The notes under the pieces: model-generated
Database searches by the model: none
What the model was told of the DNA's origin: nothing
Seen by the model: the letters and a program-made list of their open reading frames with translations, nothing else
Translations under genes and position numbers: made by a program
Part shown: positions 1 to 6,568 of the stretch, piece after piece
How positions within the stretch are numbered: position 1 is the stretch's first letter
How the letters are laid out: the number at the start of each line of letters is the position of its first letter
Assembly: GCA_011772595.1 (NCBI GenBank)
Contig: WVZH01000306.1
Span: forward strand, 6,593 to 20,204
Source of the DNA: Anaerolineales bacterium
GTDB lineage: Bacteria > Chloroflexota > Anaerolineae > Anaerolineales > E44-bin32
Length of the DNA stretch: 13,612 nt
Direction of reading: 5' to 3'

Positions 1-326
1 GCTTTAGAGACGACGTCACGCAGGTAGTCCAGGTATACCTCATCATAAATCCCCGGACCTGCATGCTCGATTGCCTCCCATGTGACCAATAATCGAACGA
101 ACGTAAAACCCCAAGCGCGTAACCTGGCAAAGTGTTCGTCGGCCTCGTTCAAGGGGAATGGACGGCCGACAAAAGATACCTGGCGGTGCTCGAAGAAATC
201 ACACCGAATGTGAGTCGCGCCGTTCGGCACAAGAGGCACTTTCGAGCTGCCTCCCAGATTCACACCTCGCAAAAGCAGTGTGCGACCTTCTGCGTCCTTA
301 AAATTCGGCCCATCAATGCTTATCAT
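1..326 (-). CDS. Glycoside hydrolase family 5, endoglycoceramidase-like (5' part, cut by window edge)
   Basis: About 108 N-terminal residues are present and the rest lies beyond position 1. The minus-strand translation begins MISIDGPNFKDAEGRTLLLR and continues with GVNLGGSSKVP, then HFARLRAWGFTFVRLLVTWE and AIEHAGPGIYDEVYLDYLR. The RGVNLGG opening followed by the GFTFVRL..TWE..E strand-helix unit is the hallmark start of GH5 (beta/alpha)8 enzymes, closest in wording to endoglycosylceramidase-type members. These cleave beta-glycosidic bonds in glycolipids or glucans. The two catalytic glutamates would lie outside the window, so substrate and activity cannot be judged. There is no signal peptide. 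The ATG at 324-326 is preceded by GAGG about 6 bases upstream, which overlaps the stop of a small upstream ORF. Confidence 0.8.
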   Translation of the reverse strand, partial: MISIDGPNFKDAEGRTLLLRGVNLGGSSKVPLVPNGATHIRCDFFEHRQVSFVGRPFPLNEADEHFARLRAWGFTFVRLLVTWEAIEHAGPGIYDEVYLDYLRDVVSK

Positions 327-332
327 CCTGCC

Positions 333-764
333 TCATTCCCATTTTCCCATATGGTATTTATTCTCTTTCAAGTAGTCTACAACACTCAAGGGAACTCTCA
401 AAAAGATTGAAACGTTCCCTCGACTCACCATCACATCTCGGGCTTCGTGTAGATCAATCCTATCGTCGTCACCTGACCAGGGAACGAAGCAGGGAGTCAA
501 ACGTCTAAACGGATCAAATCGCCATCTGATGTCATTATAAGCAGCTGAAGGGGGCGCCTGTCCCGGGGACCGAGGGGAAGCAATATCCAAGATACATGAG
601 GGGGATGCATCGCCCCTATGGGATTCGCTAACACTGTACACGGTGCACATAGAGAGCAAAATCCACAAGCAAACTTCACCTGTGGATACATGGCAGTATT
701 GGGGATCTAGGATTGAATGGTTGAATCTTATGAAAAAGGTATTAAGCTCATAGAGCCCCTGCAC
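333..764 (-). CDS. Doubtful small ORF upstream of the GH5 gene (hypothetical)
   Basis: This is an open frame of 143 codons with a GTG start at 762-764 and no usable ribosome binding site. I recognise no family. The C-terminal third (...DDRIDLHEARDVMVSRGN, ...VPLSVVDYLKENKYHMGKWE) reads like protein, while the middle is rich in P, S, R and C and looks like chance translation. Its stop at 333-335 sits 6 bases before the GH5 start and lies beside the GAGG used for that start, as in translationally coupled genes. A second minus-strand frame (497-691) is also open over part of it, which lowers confidence. It may be a remnant, a frameshifted gene or non-coding. If it is not a gene, 327-799 holds nothing I can name beyond a small hairpin. 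Confidence 0.25.
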   Translation of the reverse strand: MQGLYELNTFFIRFNHSILDPQYCHVSTGEVCLWILLSMCTVYSVSESHRGDASPSCILDIASPRSPGQAPPSAAYNDIRWRFDPFRRLTPCFVPWSGDDDRIDLHEARDVMVSRGNVSIFLRVPLSVVDYLKENKYHMGKWE

Positions 765-779
765 CTCATGTTTATGAGG
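764..779. repeat. Small perfect inverted repeat (hairpin) after the zinc-ribbon gene
   Basis: CCTCAT-GTTT-ATGAGG forms a 6-bp stem with a 4-base loop. It lies 20 bases past the stop of the minus-strand gene that ends at 800. It could help end that transcript, but no T-run follows on the minus strand. Confidence 0.35.
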
Positions 780-799
780 ATACCCAAAGGATCGCCCTC

Positions 800-2425
800 C
801 TAATCAGAAACTCCAAAACTACGTCGACGGGAGCCCTCCTCAAAGTGTTCCTCCCCATCTGTGGCAACCTCAGCCCCAACGTTCGCTTCAAGCCAATCCT
901 CCAACATGAGCTTCCAATGATCGGGCTCTGATTCCCTACTGAATTCTGACACGGAAAGCAACCTCTCAATCACAAAGTGACCAATCTCCCGATCCTGCTC
1001 CTCAACGGGCTCCAATTCTGGGATGTGTTCTTGTGGAAGAGGGAGCCCACTGAGTTGTAATGCTTGCAGTAATTCAGCATAATCGTTGCGAAGAAGTGAT
1101 GAGGCCTTTCCGATTTCCAGAGCATCCTTCAAGAGCTCATCGACGGCAAACATGTCTCTGGCCTCCATCGCCTCGTATTGATGCTTCAGTATTTCCAAAT
1201 GCTGTTGTCGCTGCCATATGGCCATCGAACGATTGACCTGAAGAGAGTGCAGCAAGCGGTATTGAGTCTCATCGAAGCTATCACTGGCCTCGATTTCCCT
1301 CCAAAGATTGACTTCTTCCCGCATGAGATCTAGAAATCGAGGCTGCCAATGGCGGATATCGCGTGCCCACAACTCCATTAGGAGATCACGTTCCGTTGGA
1401 TATGTCGCATCTTTCGCCACCTCATACTCCGTAGAAAATGCTTGAAAAGCGTGATTCCATGTCTCCCACACACCAATCAGCGAATCAAGAGTCGTTCGCC
1501 ATGGAGCTTCAATCTTCCTGGAGGCAGGGTCGATTTCGTGGTCAGGCAATTCCACTTCTTCAACGGATCCATCATTAGCAACATCACTCGCCTCACTGGA
1601 GGGCGCCTTCTGCAACACCGCGCTTAGCAATTTATCCAAGAGGGCTTCATTGTCCGCTGCGTGTAAGAAACCTTCCGAGAAAGCCGCAAGGCTCGACATC
1701 ACCACCACCTGACCCCGCCCGATCTGAGAAACCGCTAATACGGGTCTTTCTTCATGCTGCAACACGGTGATCGCCGGCTCGGCAACCTTTAGGTACATCC
1801 CTCCACCACCACGTAACGCGCCCAAACGGATTGCGCGCACGCCTGAGACGATCTCGTGAGGCAAGATGTCATCCTGCTGCAAGGTGACGTCACGAACAAG
1901 ATCGCGCGTGAGGACAACACCAAAAGGCACAGTCAACGCACTCATGTTTTCGGCATTTGCCAGACTGTCTCCCAGTATCAACAGACCCCCGCCATTTTCG
2001 ACGAAACCTTGGATCACAGCGATTTCCTCGTCGCACCATTTGTCGGCGCCGCGACCGATCAGCCATGGACATTCAGGACCGCCGATGACGAGTAATACCA
2101 CACCCTCAAGATGACGTTCCGTCATTGGGCGATCCTTGTTGACGACAAGCGTGCCATGCCTTTCTAATTGCACCTTGAACGGTGTGTATTCATCCGCCCA
2201 GGTGCGCTCCTTGTGCGCCTCGTCAATCAGTACCACAGTCCGTTGCAGCGAAGAGATGCGAATGCCACGGCTCGGTGGCACTGTTTCAACAACGGGAGAG
2301 GTCCTTGATACAACCTGCGCGCTGGATTTGTCGAACGGTGAATTCATGACTTGATGGGATTCACCACAGTGATAACAAAATTTGGCGCTTCTTACCAATT
2401 GGGTTCCACAGGTTACACAATACAA
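800..2425 (-). CDS. Zinc-ribbon protein with GATase1/IFT52-like domain and helical C-terminus
   Basis: About 541 residues of unassigned function. An N-terminal zinc ribbon (CVTC at residues 3-6, CYHC at 17-20) is followed by a linker rich in S and T. Residues ~62-272 form an alternating alpha/beta domain with RTVVLIDEAHKER, VVLLVIGGPECPW, IAVIQGFVENGGGLLILGD and GRGQVVVMSS. This pattern is typical of class-I glutamine-amidotransferase-like folds such as DUF4350 and the IFT52 GIFT domain, which usually lack the nucleophilic Cys; I see no nucleophile elbow here. An acidic linker (~275-305) leads into ~200 residues of long W/E/L-rich helices. There is no signal peptide or membrane segment, so it is probably cytosolic. 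The longest frame opens with GTG at 2431, but AGGAGG (2433-2438) ends one base before that GTG. The TTG at 2423-2425 has the ideal 7-base spacing, so I place the start there. Confidence 0.75.
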   Translation of the reverse strand: MYCVTCGTQLVRSAKFCYHCGESHQVMNSPFDKSSAQVVSRTSPVVETVPPSRGIRISSLQRTVVLIDEAHKERTWADEYTPFKVQLERHGTLVVNKDRPMTERHLEGVVLLVIGGPECPWLIGRGADKWCDEEIAVIQGFVENGGGLLILGDSLANAENMSALTVPFGVVLTRDLVRDVTLQQDDILPHEIVSGVRAIRLGALRGGGGMYLKVAEPAITVLQHEERPVLAVSQIGRGQVVVMSSLAAFSEGFLHAADNEALLDKLLSAVLQKAPSSEASDVANDGSVEEVELPDHEIDPASRKIEAPWRTTLDSLIGVWETWNHAFQAFSTEYEVAKDATYPTERDLLMELWARDIRHWQPRFLDLMREEVNLWREIEASDSFDETQYRLLHSLQVNRSMAIWQRQQHLEILKHQYEAMEARDMFAVDELLKDALEIGKASSLLRNDYAELLQALQLSGLPLPQEHIPELEPVEEQDREIGHFVIERLLSVSEFSRESEPDHWKLMLEDWLEANVGAEVATDGEEHFEEGSRRRSFGVSD

Positions 2426-2432
2426 TATCACG

Positions 2433-2438
2433 CCTCCT
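2433..2438 (-). promoter_or_regulatory. Shine-Dalgarno AGGAGG that decides a TTG start
   Basis: On the minus strand AGGAGG is followed by C, GTG, ATA and TTG. The GTG is one base away, too close to be used. The TTG (2423-2425) is 7 bases away, the usual spacing. Confidence 0.6.
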
Positions 2439-2690
2439 GGGGATTGAGTTACTGTCGATCGTAAAGATCACCATTCGATAAAATCAGACCCGTGGTTGTT
2501 GTACCATTTATGGCGGATCGACGAACCCATCAAAATCACAGATCCTGGTCTGACAAAACACGAATCAATCCTTAGCGACGGTTGGCAGCACAGACCTTCC
2601 CCATTATCGCAGAACGACCGCTGAATCCTTCTTACAAGAGGCTTACGAAATGCTTTAGCAATCTAGGCGATCGAGGTCAATCTTGCCATA

Positions 2691-2699
2691 TGGTAAAAT
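2691..2699 (+). promoter_or_regulatory. Candidate extended -10 (TGG TAAAAT) ahead of the folded element
   Basis: TGG followed by TAAAAT fits the TGnTATAAT extended -10 at five of six hexamer bases. There is no good -35 box. Transcription would begin near 2706, just before the large imperfect stem at 2715. The evidence is circumstantial. Confidence 0.25.
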
Positions 2700-2705
2700 C
2701 GAATT

Positions 2706-2886
2706 TGCCGGGCCAATCTGCCGACCGTGTGGAGAATATGTGCGCCCCCGCTCGGAGATCAACTCTACCTCTGAGCCCCGAGCCCCGGGTCTGCAAGCGT
2801 ACAAGCTCCAGCGAGCCCACCCGGCGGGTTGCACGGTGGGGCAGATTTGTCGGACCTGGGACACATACCCAGGTCCGACTTGTTTC
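2706..2886 (+). ncRNA. Candidate structured RNA (or palindromic MITE-like element)
   Basis: This lies in the ~800-base gap between divergent genes. The outer stem pairs AATCTGCC (2715-2722) with GGCAGATT (2840-2847) and ACCGTG (2724-2729) with CACGGT (2832-2837), separated by a 1x2 internal loop. It is extended by three G-U pairs (2730-2732 with 2829-2831) that work only in a plus-strand RNA. Inside are a GCTCGGAG/CTCTGAGC hairpin (2750-2757/2769-2776, one G-U) and ACCC-GGC-GGGT (2819-2829); this small hairpin shares 2829 with the G-U extension. Directly after is a perfect 12-bp hairpin ending in TTGTTT, and a candidate -10 box precedes the whole. Small open frames here have odd composition and no ribosome binding site. 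It could be an independent RNA or a mobile palindromic repeat; I match no known family. Confidence 0.3.
2849..2886 (+). terminator. Perfect 12-bp hairpin with TTGTTT tail
   Basis: GTCGGACCTGGG (2849-2860), loop ACACATA, CCCAGGTCCGAC (2868-2879), then TTGTTT. The stem is GC-rich and perfect. On the plus strand the tail is U-rich, as in an intrinsic terminator, though not a pure U-run. No plus-strand protein gene lies upstream, so it either ends a non-coding transcript, blocks read-through, or is a REP-type palindrome. Confidence 0.5.
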
Positions 2887-2987
2887 ACCCCCAGACTGGG
2901 CTACCGACTAGGTGGTATGAGCCTGCATGGGAATGATTGTCAAGAAGTTATGACACATAATAGAAGGCACATATTGAACGGTTACCC

Positions 2988-3027
2988 CTCGTAGTGATAA
3001 CCGTCTAGCGACGTATCACCAAACGAG
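2988..3027. repeat. Long interrupted hairpin, 15 bp in three segments
   Basis: CTCGT (2988-2992) pairs with ACGAG (3023-3027), GTGATA (2994-2999) with TATCAC (3014-3019), and CGTC (3002-3005) with GACG (3010-3013) around a TAGC loop. A small internal loop and a 2-base bulge separate the segments. TTTAAT follows on the plus strand. A competing pair, ACGGTTA (2978-2984) with TAACCGT (2998-3004), uses part of the same bases. This could be a terminator, a switching leader or an operator. Confidence 0.4.
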
Positions 3028-3033
3028 TTTAAT

Positions 3034-3066
3034 CATCGAAACAGCTCACGATGCAACATTTCGATG
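3034..3066. repeat. Perfect 8-bp inverted repeat in the lipoprotein leader
   Basis: CATCGAAA (3034-3041) pairs perfectly with TTTCGATG (3059-3066). CATCG can instead pair with the nearer CGATG (3049-3053), because CGATGCA occurs twice (3049-3055 and 3062-3068). The two pairings exclude each other. Confidence 0.35.
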
Positions 3067-3176
3067 CACAAAAGGTGTATAGCTTGGTAGAGGGTGAACA
3101 ACCGTTCGCCGACACCGATGGAACATCGGATTTAGCAGGAGAAGGTGCTAGCTCCGGTTCGAGTACAAAGCCCTCA

Positions 3177-3198
3177 TCAACGTCCAAGACGTCGTTGA
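3177..3198. repeat. Perfect 6-bp inverted repeat just upstream of the lipoprotein start
   Basis: TCAACG (3177-3182) pairs with CGTTGA (3193-3198) over a 10-base loop. It ends 19 bases before the GGGAGG ribosome binding site, within the leader of the gene at 3231. Confidence 0.3.
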
Positions 3199-3230
3199 CA
3201 CTTTCTTTTCGACTCCTGGGAGGCGAGACT

Positions 3231-3734
3231 GTGAAGAACAAATTGTCCATTTCCGTACTCATCATCTTGGTAGGTTTGGCCAGTACGTTGAGCGCCTGCG
3301 GCCTGAACCTCGAACGCAACCCCGACGGCTCGATCCGCCTGGAAACCAACATCACGGAGCAAAGCCTACAAAATGAGATCGACATTGCTATCGCCGACCC
3401 ACTCATCACCGATTTTTCCACCGACCTTCGAGAGGGCTATGTCTTCGTCAGCGCGGATCGTAAACGCGTCGGCAGTGATGTCATCGATACGATGGATTTT
3501 CGGCTGGATCTCGGTGAAAGCGACGGCCATCTCACCGCCGTCATCTCGGACGTACAACTCAATGACATCCCCATCGATGAGGCTCGTGTTGCTGTCTGGA
3601 ACCAGACCATCGCCACTCGCTTAGAAAGAGCAGGTAAACGTAATCCGAACAGCTCTTTGCAGGAGGTTCTCATTACGGGAGACGCCATCACGATGGTCTG
3701 GAGAATCGAAACTGCGCAAAGCCGGGGAGAGTAG
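3231..3734 (+). CDS. Small lipoprotein of unknown function
   Basis: A predicted 167-residue surface or membrane-anchored lipoprotein. It opens with MKNKLSISVLIILVGLAS: a charged N-terminus and a hydrophobic stretch, followed by a lipobox T-L-S-A-C with the lipidated Cys at residue 23. The mature part is short, charged and alternates strands (DGSIRLETNITEQSL, DTMDFRLDLGE, HLTAVISDVQLNDIPI, EVLITGDAITMVWRIE), a pattern that recalls lipid-binding or YpmS-like lipoproteins, but I cannot assign a family. The frame stays open to an ATG at 3051, but that start has no ribosome binding site and would bury the signal peptide 60 residues inside. GTG at 3231 has GGGAGG (3218-3223) at 7 bases spacing, so I chose it. 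The leader upstream carries several inverted repeats. A hairpin follows the stop. Confidence 0.75.
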   Translation: MKNKLSISVLIILVGLASTLSACGLNLERNPDGSIRLETNITEQSLQNEIDIAIADPLITDFSTDLREGYVFVSADRKRVGSDVIDTMDFRLDLGESDGHLTAVISDVQLNDIPIDEARVAVWNQTIATRLERAGKRNPNSSLQEVLITGDAITMVWRIETAQSRGE

Positions 3735-3750
3735 CGTTGAGAGGATCAAT

Positions 3751-3769
3751 ACACCCCGAGATGGGGTGT
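3751..3769. terminator. Hairpin between convergent lipoprotein and MFS genes
   Basis: ACACCCC (3751-3757), loop GAGAT, GGGGTGT (3763-3769) forms a perfect 7-bp GC-rich stem 16 bases past the lipoprotein stop. The plus-strand tail GAGATTT is only weakly U-rich. It may serve transcripts from both sides. Confidence 0.4.
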
Positions 3770-3916
3770 GAGATTTAACCACGAGGATCATACCGAGTAC
3801 CGACTGTGAGGCAGTTGGGATCGGGAAATGAAATTGCCGTAAAAACGGGCTTGTTATCCCTAGGATAGATATAAGGGGATCAAGACAAGGGACGCGTTGT
3901 GGGTTCTCGGTACGCC

Positions 3917-5167
3917 TCAGGCCATCGAAAGACTTTCGGCCTTTTTCTCGGCAAGCATTGAGAAGCGCTCCCTCGTCTTGAGATGCAAGAAGTAAAAGCC
4001 TGTGATCGCGATTGCGCAGATGATCCCCGAGGCATACCACACCCAGTTTGGATTGTAGTTATCCAAGATCATCCCCGCGGCCCAAGGACCGACAGCTGCC
4101 GGGATAGTCCAAGCCAAGCTATAGACGGCCATGTAACGGCCGCGCATGGCCTCAGGTGCAAAACGCGCCACCAACGCCTGCCCAACGGGTACCACGATCA
4201 TTTCTCCGATCGTGATCAATAGGATTGCTATCACAAATAGAAAGAATGTAGAGACAAACCCATACATCGTAAATCCAACCAGATAAAATGCGGTCCCGAG
4301 CATCATCATCAACATCGGAGGTCGGCCACGAATCCGCCGTGTGACCCAGAATTGGAAGAGAACAACAGTACCTGCGTCCAAGCTCAACAATAGTCCAAAG
4401 CCCTGCGCCGGTAGACCGTGCACGTCACGCAAATAAACCGACAGCGTGTTGTACATCTGCTGATAAACGACCAACATCAGCATCGAGGTGAATAGAAAGG
4501 CCATGTAGACTTTATCTCGCACGACGAGCCGGTATCCTGCAAAGGTTTCTAACATCGATTCCTGGCGCATACCATCCGCCAGTTCCGGTTTCGTCTCTGG
4601 TACCAATCGAAAGACGATAACAGCCGTGATCACGCTTGTGATTGCATCGAGAACAAACAGCATCAGGTAGGACTTCGCCGCTACCAGACCCCCGATCGTC
4701 GGACCTATAATCCAGGCTAGGTTACCCGCCACGCGCAAAACACCGTACCCATCCGCGTGTTTTTCCTTCGGCAACATATCTGCGACCATCGCTTGCCGTG
4801 CCGGACCTGCGATGTTCGATAGGGAGCCTACAAATATTGCCAACGTATAGAAAACTGCCAAACGATCCACCACACCCATTGACAGGCTGCTCAATGCGCT
4901 GAAAACCAACCCGAAGAGCACCATCCCTCGACGACCGAATTTATCTGTCAACCCTCCACCCAACATACTGCCCAGGAATCCCATGACGGAAAAAATGGCA
5001 AAGAGCACACCCGCCTCCGTCATTCCGACATTAAACTTCTGAGTGATATACAGCGCGAAGAAGGGAAAGATCATCGTTCGGCCGATGTTGTCAATGAAAG
5101 AGGCGAGCACCAACACCCAAAATTTAAGGGGAAATTCCTGGTATGTACTTATAACTCTTTTCAGCAT
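3917..5167 (-). CDS. Major facilitator superfamily transporter, DHA1-type exporter
   Basis: 416 residues, the normal MFS length, with about 12 membrane helices. Between helices 2 and 3 is motif A, GGGLTDKFGRR (residues 70-80). In helix 5 is the antiporter motif C, GNLAWIIGPTIGG (148-160), the signature of proton-coupled drug:H+ antiporters of the DHA1 group. Helix 1 carries SFIDNIGRTMIFPFFALYI. The short Lys/Arg-bearing tail is cytosolic. The likely role is proton-driven export of a small lipophilic molecule; the substrate cannot be read from sequence. The ATG at 5165-5167 has GAGGTG about 9 bases upstream. The gene lies 269 bases downstream of the RibD-C-like gene on the same strand and has its own candidate promoter in that gap, so it is probably transcribed separately. 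Confidence 0.9.
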   Translation of the reverse strand: MLKRVISTYQEFPLKFWVLVLASFIDNIGRTMIFPFFALYITQKFNVGMTEAGVLFAIFSVMGFLGSMLGGGLTDKFGRRGMVLFGLVFSALSSLSMGVVDRLAVFYTLAIFVGSLSNIAGPARQAMVADMLPKEKHADGYGVLRVAGNLAWIIGPTIGGLVAAKSYLMLFVLDAITSVITAVIVFRLVPETKPELADGMRQESMLETFAGYRLVVRDKVYMAFLFTSMLMLVVYQQMYNTLSVYLRDVHGLPAQGFGLLLSLDAGTVVLFQFWVTRRIRGRPPMLMMMLGTAFYLVGFTMYGFVSTFFLFVIAILLITIGEMIVVPVGQALVARFAPEAMRGRYMAVYSLAWTIPAAVGPWAAGMILDNYNPNWVWYASGIICAIAITGFYFLHLKTRERFSMLAEKKAESLSMA

Positions 5168-5313
5168 CGAACTTCACACCTCGTGTACAGGTTGCATGAT
5201 CCAATCGTGGAACGAATCCTGCGATAAAGTACAATCCAAGCGCCTATTCGTTGGGTCACGCGAGCTATCGAGCCTCGGATTGGTAATGTTTCAGTCGATC
5301 AGGCATCACATAA

Positions 5314-5343
5314 TGTATACGAAGATGGAGCGTGAAAGTTCAA
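5314..5343 (-). promoter_or_regulatory. Candidate sigma70 promoter for the MFS gene
   Basis: On the minus strand TTGAAC (5338-5343), 18 bases, TATACA (5314-5319). Each box matches the consensus at four of six bases. It would give a leader of about 140 bases before the ATG at 5167. Confidence 0.35.
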
Positions 5344-5436
5344 TGAGATCCCAAAAATTCACCCACTTTCACTACAGCACGCTAGTTCTTTTAGCAGGGA
5401 GCTGTCTCAGGATTCACTTCGCTCGACCGCTTATAT

Positions 5437-6270
5437 TTAACGCACACTGTCATACGAAGCAAAGAGTTGCCCGACGCCATCTAGCGCGAAGGGGTCAAAG
5501 TAAAGAGTCTTCAAGCGAAAATCAGCGCTCGGGTCGAGCAAAGAGCCCTCGACAATACTTGCAAACGGATCGCCTCCCAACACCCGGTGGGCGAAGGTGA
5601 GATAGATCCGATCCAGGACACCAGCGGATAGAAGCAAATGCAGCACTTTCGGTCCTGCGGTGGAATACACTGTTCTGTATCCTAATGCAGAAAGACTATC
5701 TACTAATCGACCTCCATCGACGCTGTCCTCACCGACAACGATCACCTTTCCTATTTGACTCTCAATTGCCTGCAAACGTTCCTGTTCGACCTCACGAATG
5801 GTGAAGACCGTGACCGAGCGTTCCTCGCTGACCAATTCCTTCGGAATCGGAAAATTCAAACTTCCACTAATGATCGCCAGATGCGGATAAGGCGCAAGCC
5901 CACGATCGAGACGCCAGCTCTTCAGATCTGCAAATTGCGGATCGTCGTACACGCGTAGGATGTCTTGGGCAGTCCCTGCGGTAAAATCTCTGAGATAACG
6001 ACCACTGGTGATGAGGATGTCTGCCTGCACAGCGAGTTCCTGAAACAGGCGCCAATCGCGCGTATTGATCGTTTGGGCGGGCAACATCACTCCAGCCCCA
6101 TCGGGACGCGGGATAGCGATACGCCCGTCAAGACTTGTGATGTAGTTGGTGTACACAAAGGGTCGCTTCTGTTGCTCCCCATGCCGACGAAGATTGTGGT
6201 CGAGGTATAGTCCTTCAAGTTTGAATTCCTGGCTCGGCAAAGGGTAAAGTTGGATCACCTTATTGCCCAA
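5437..6270 (-). CDS. Stand-alone RibD C-terminal / dihydrofolate-reductase-like reductase
   Basis: 277 residues in the RibD_C fold, whose members reduce the ribosyl side chain of the riboflavin intermediate, or other substrates, with NAD(P)H. The signature NYITSLDGRIA (residues 42-52) is the substrate/cofactor strand. YSTAGPKVLHLLLSAGVLDR (202-221) followed by IYLTFAHRVLGGD is the C-terminal NADPH-binding and closing part. There is no N-terminal deaminase domain and no other rib gene nearby, so it may not be in riboflavin synthesis; many stand-alone members have unknown substrates. There is an insertion of about 35 residues after the GRYLRDF segment. The start is TTG (6268-6270), backed by AGGAG 8 bases upstream; no better start is near. 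It is divergent from the P-type ATPase and upstream of the MFS gene on the same strand. Confidence 0.85.
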   Translation of the reverse strand: MGNKVIQLYPLPSQEFKLEGLYLDHNLRRHGEQQKRPFVYTNYITSLDGRIAIPRPDGAGVMLPAQTINTRDWRLFQELAVQADILITSGRYLRDFTAGTAQDILRVYDDPQFADLKSWRLDRGLAPYPHLAIISGSLNFPIPKELVSEERSVTVFTIREVEQERLQAIESQIGKVIVVGEDSVDGGRLVDSLSALGYRTVYSTAGPKVLHLLLSAGVLDRIYLTFAHRVLGGDPFASIVEGSLLDPSADFRLKTLYFDPFALDGVGQLFASYDSVR

Positions 6271-6315
6271 GACAATTGCTCCTTTAATTCGTTGCTTGCG
6301 GTAAATCTCTGTGAT

Positions 6316-6336
6316 CGATCAACAGCCGGCTGATCG
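6316..6336. promoter_or_regulatory. Palindrome in the divergent reductase/ATPase intergenic region
   Basis: CGATCA (6316-6321) and TGATCG (6331-6336) are inverted repeats, and between them CAGCCGGCTG (6323-6332) is itself a perfect 10-base palindrome. It lies about 46-66 bases upstream of the reductase start, where an operator or leader hairpin would be. The rest of 6271-6568 shows no gene and no convincing promoter. Confidence 0.3.
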
Positions 6337-6568
6337 CTTTCACGGATGTCTGAGAAACACATGCATTCGCAAAGAACGGTTGCATAATACTAACATCATT
6401 CTTGTGAAGGGCAGTTATGCGGGCCACTCAATCGGTGTGGATTAATTTCATTGAACTTTGTCTAGAAACTTGTTCCAAACAATCGAAGCGCGGAATCCAT
6501 AGCCAGACCCAGGACCGCGATGCCTGGATTCTTACTTCCCTAAATAAATCTACCTTCAATGAAAACCT

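Noticed and set aside
132..410. Plus-strand frame of 92 codons at the left edge
   Set aside because: It is the shadow of the GH5 gene on the minus strand, which shows clear family motifs.
2582..2994. Two overlapping plus-strand open frames (109 and 103 codons) and one minus-strand frame of 77 codons
   Set aside because: They overlap in three frames, have no ribosome binding site, show odd Arg/Pro/Ser/Cys-rich composition and lie over strong inverted repeats; best read as chance frames.
3150..3170. GGTTCGAG resembling a tRNA T-loop (also GGTTCGAA at 13565-13575 read on the minus strand)
   Set aside because: Neither is flanked by a 5-bp T-stem, acceptor or anticodon arm; no tRNA can be folded.
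3051..3230. 60-residue N-terminal extension of the lipoprotein from ATG 3051
   Set aside because: It would place the signal peptide and lipobox in the interior, it has no ribosome binding site, and GTG 3231 has a well-spaced GGGAGG.
3836..3850. GCCGT-AAAA-ACGGGC as a terminator for the MFS gene
   Set aside because: The stem is five pairs with a bulged G and the minus-strand tail AATTTCATTT is weak; too little to call.
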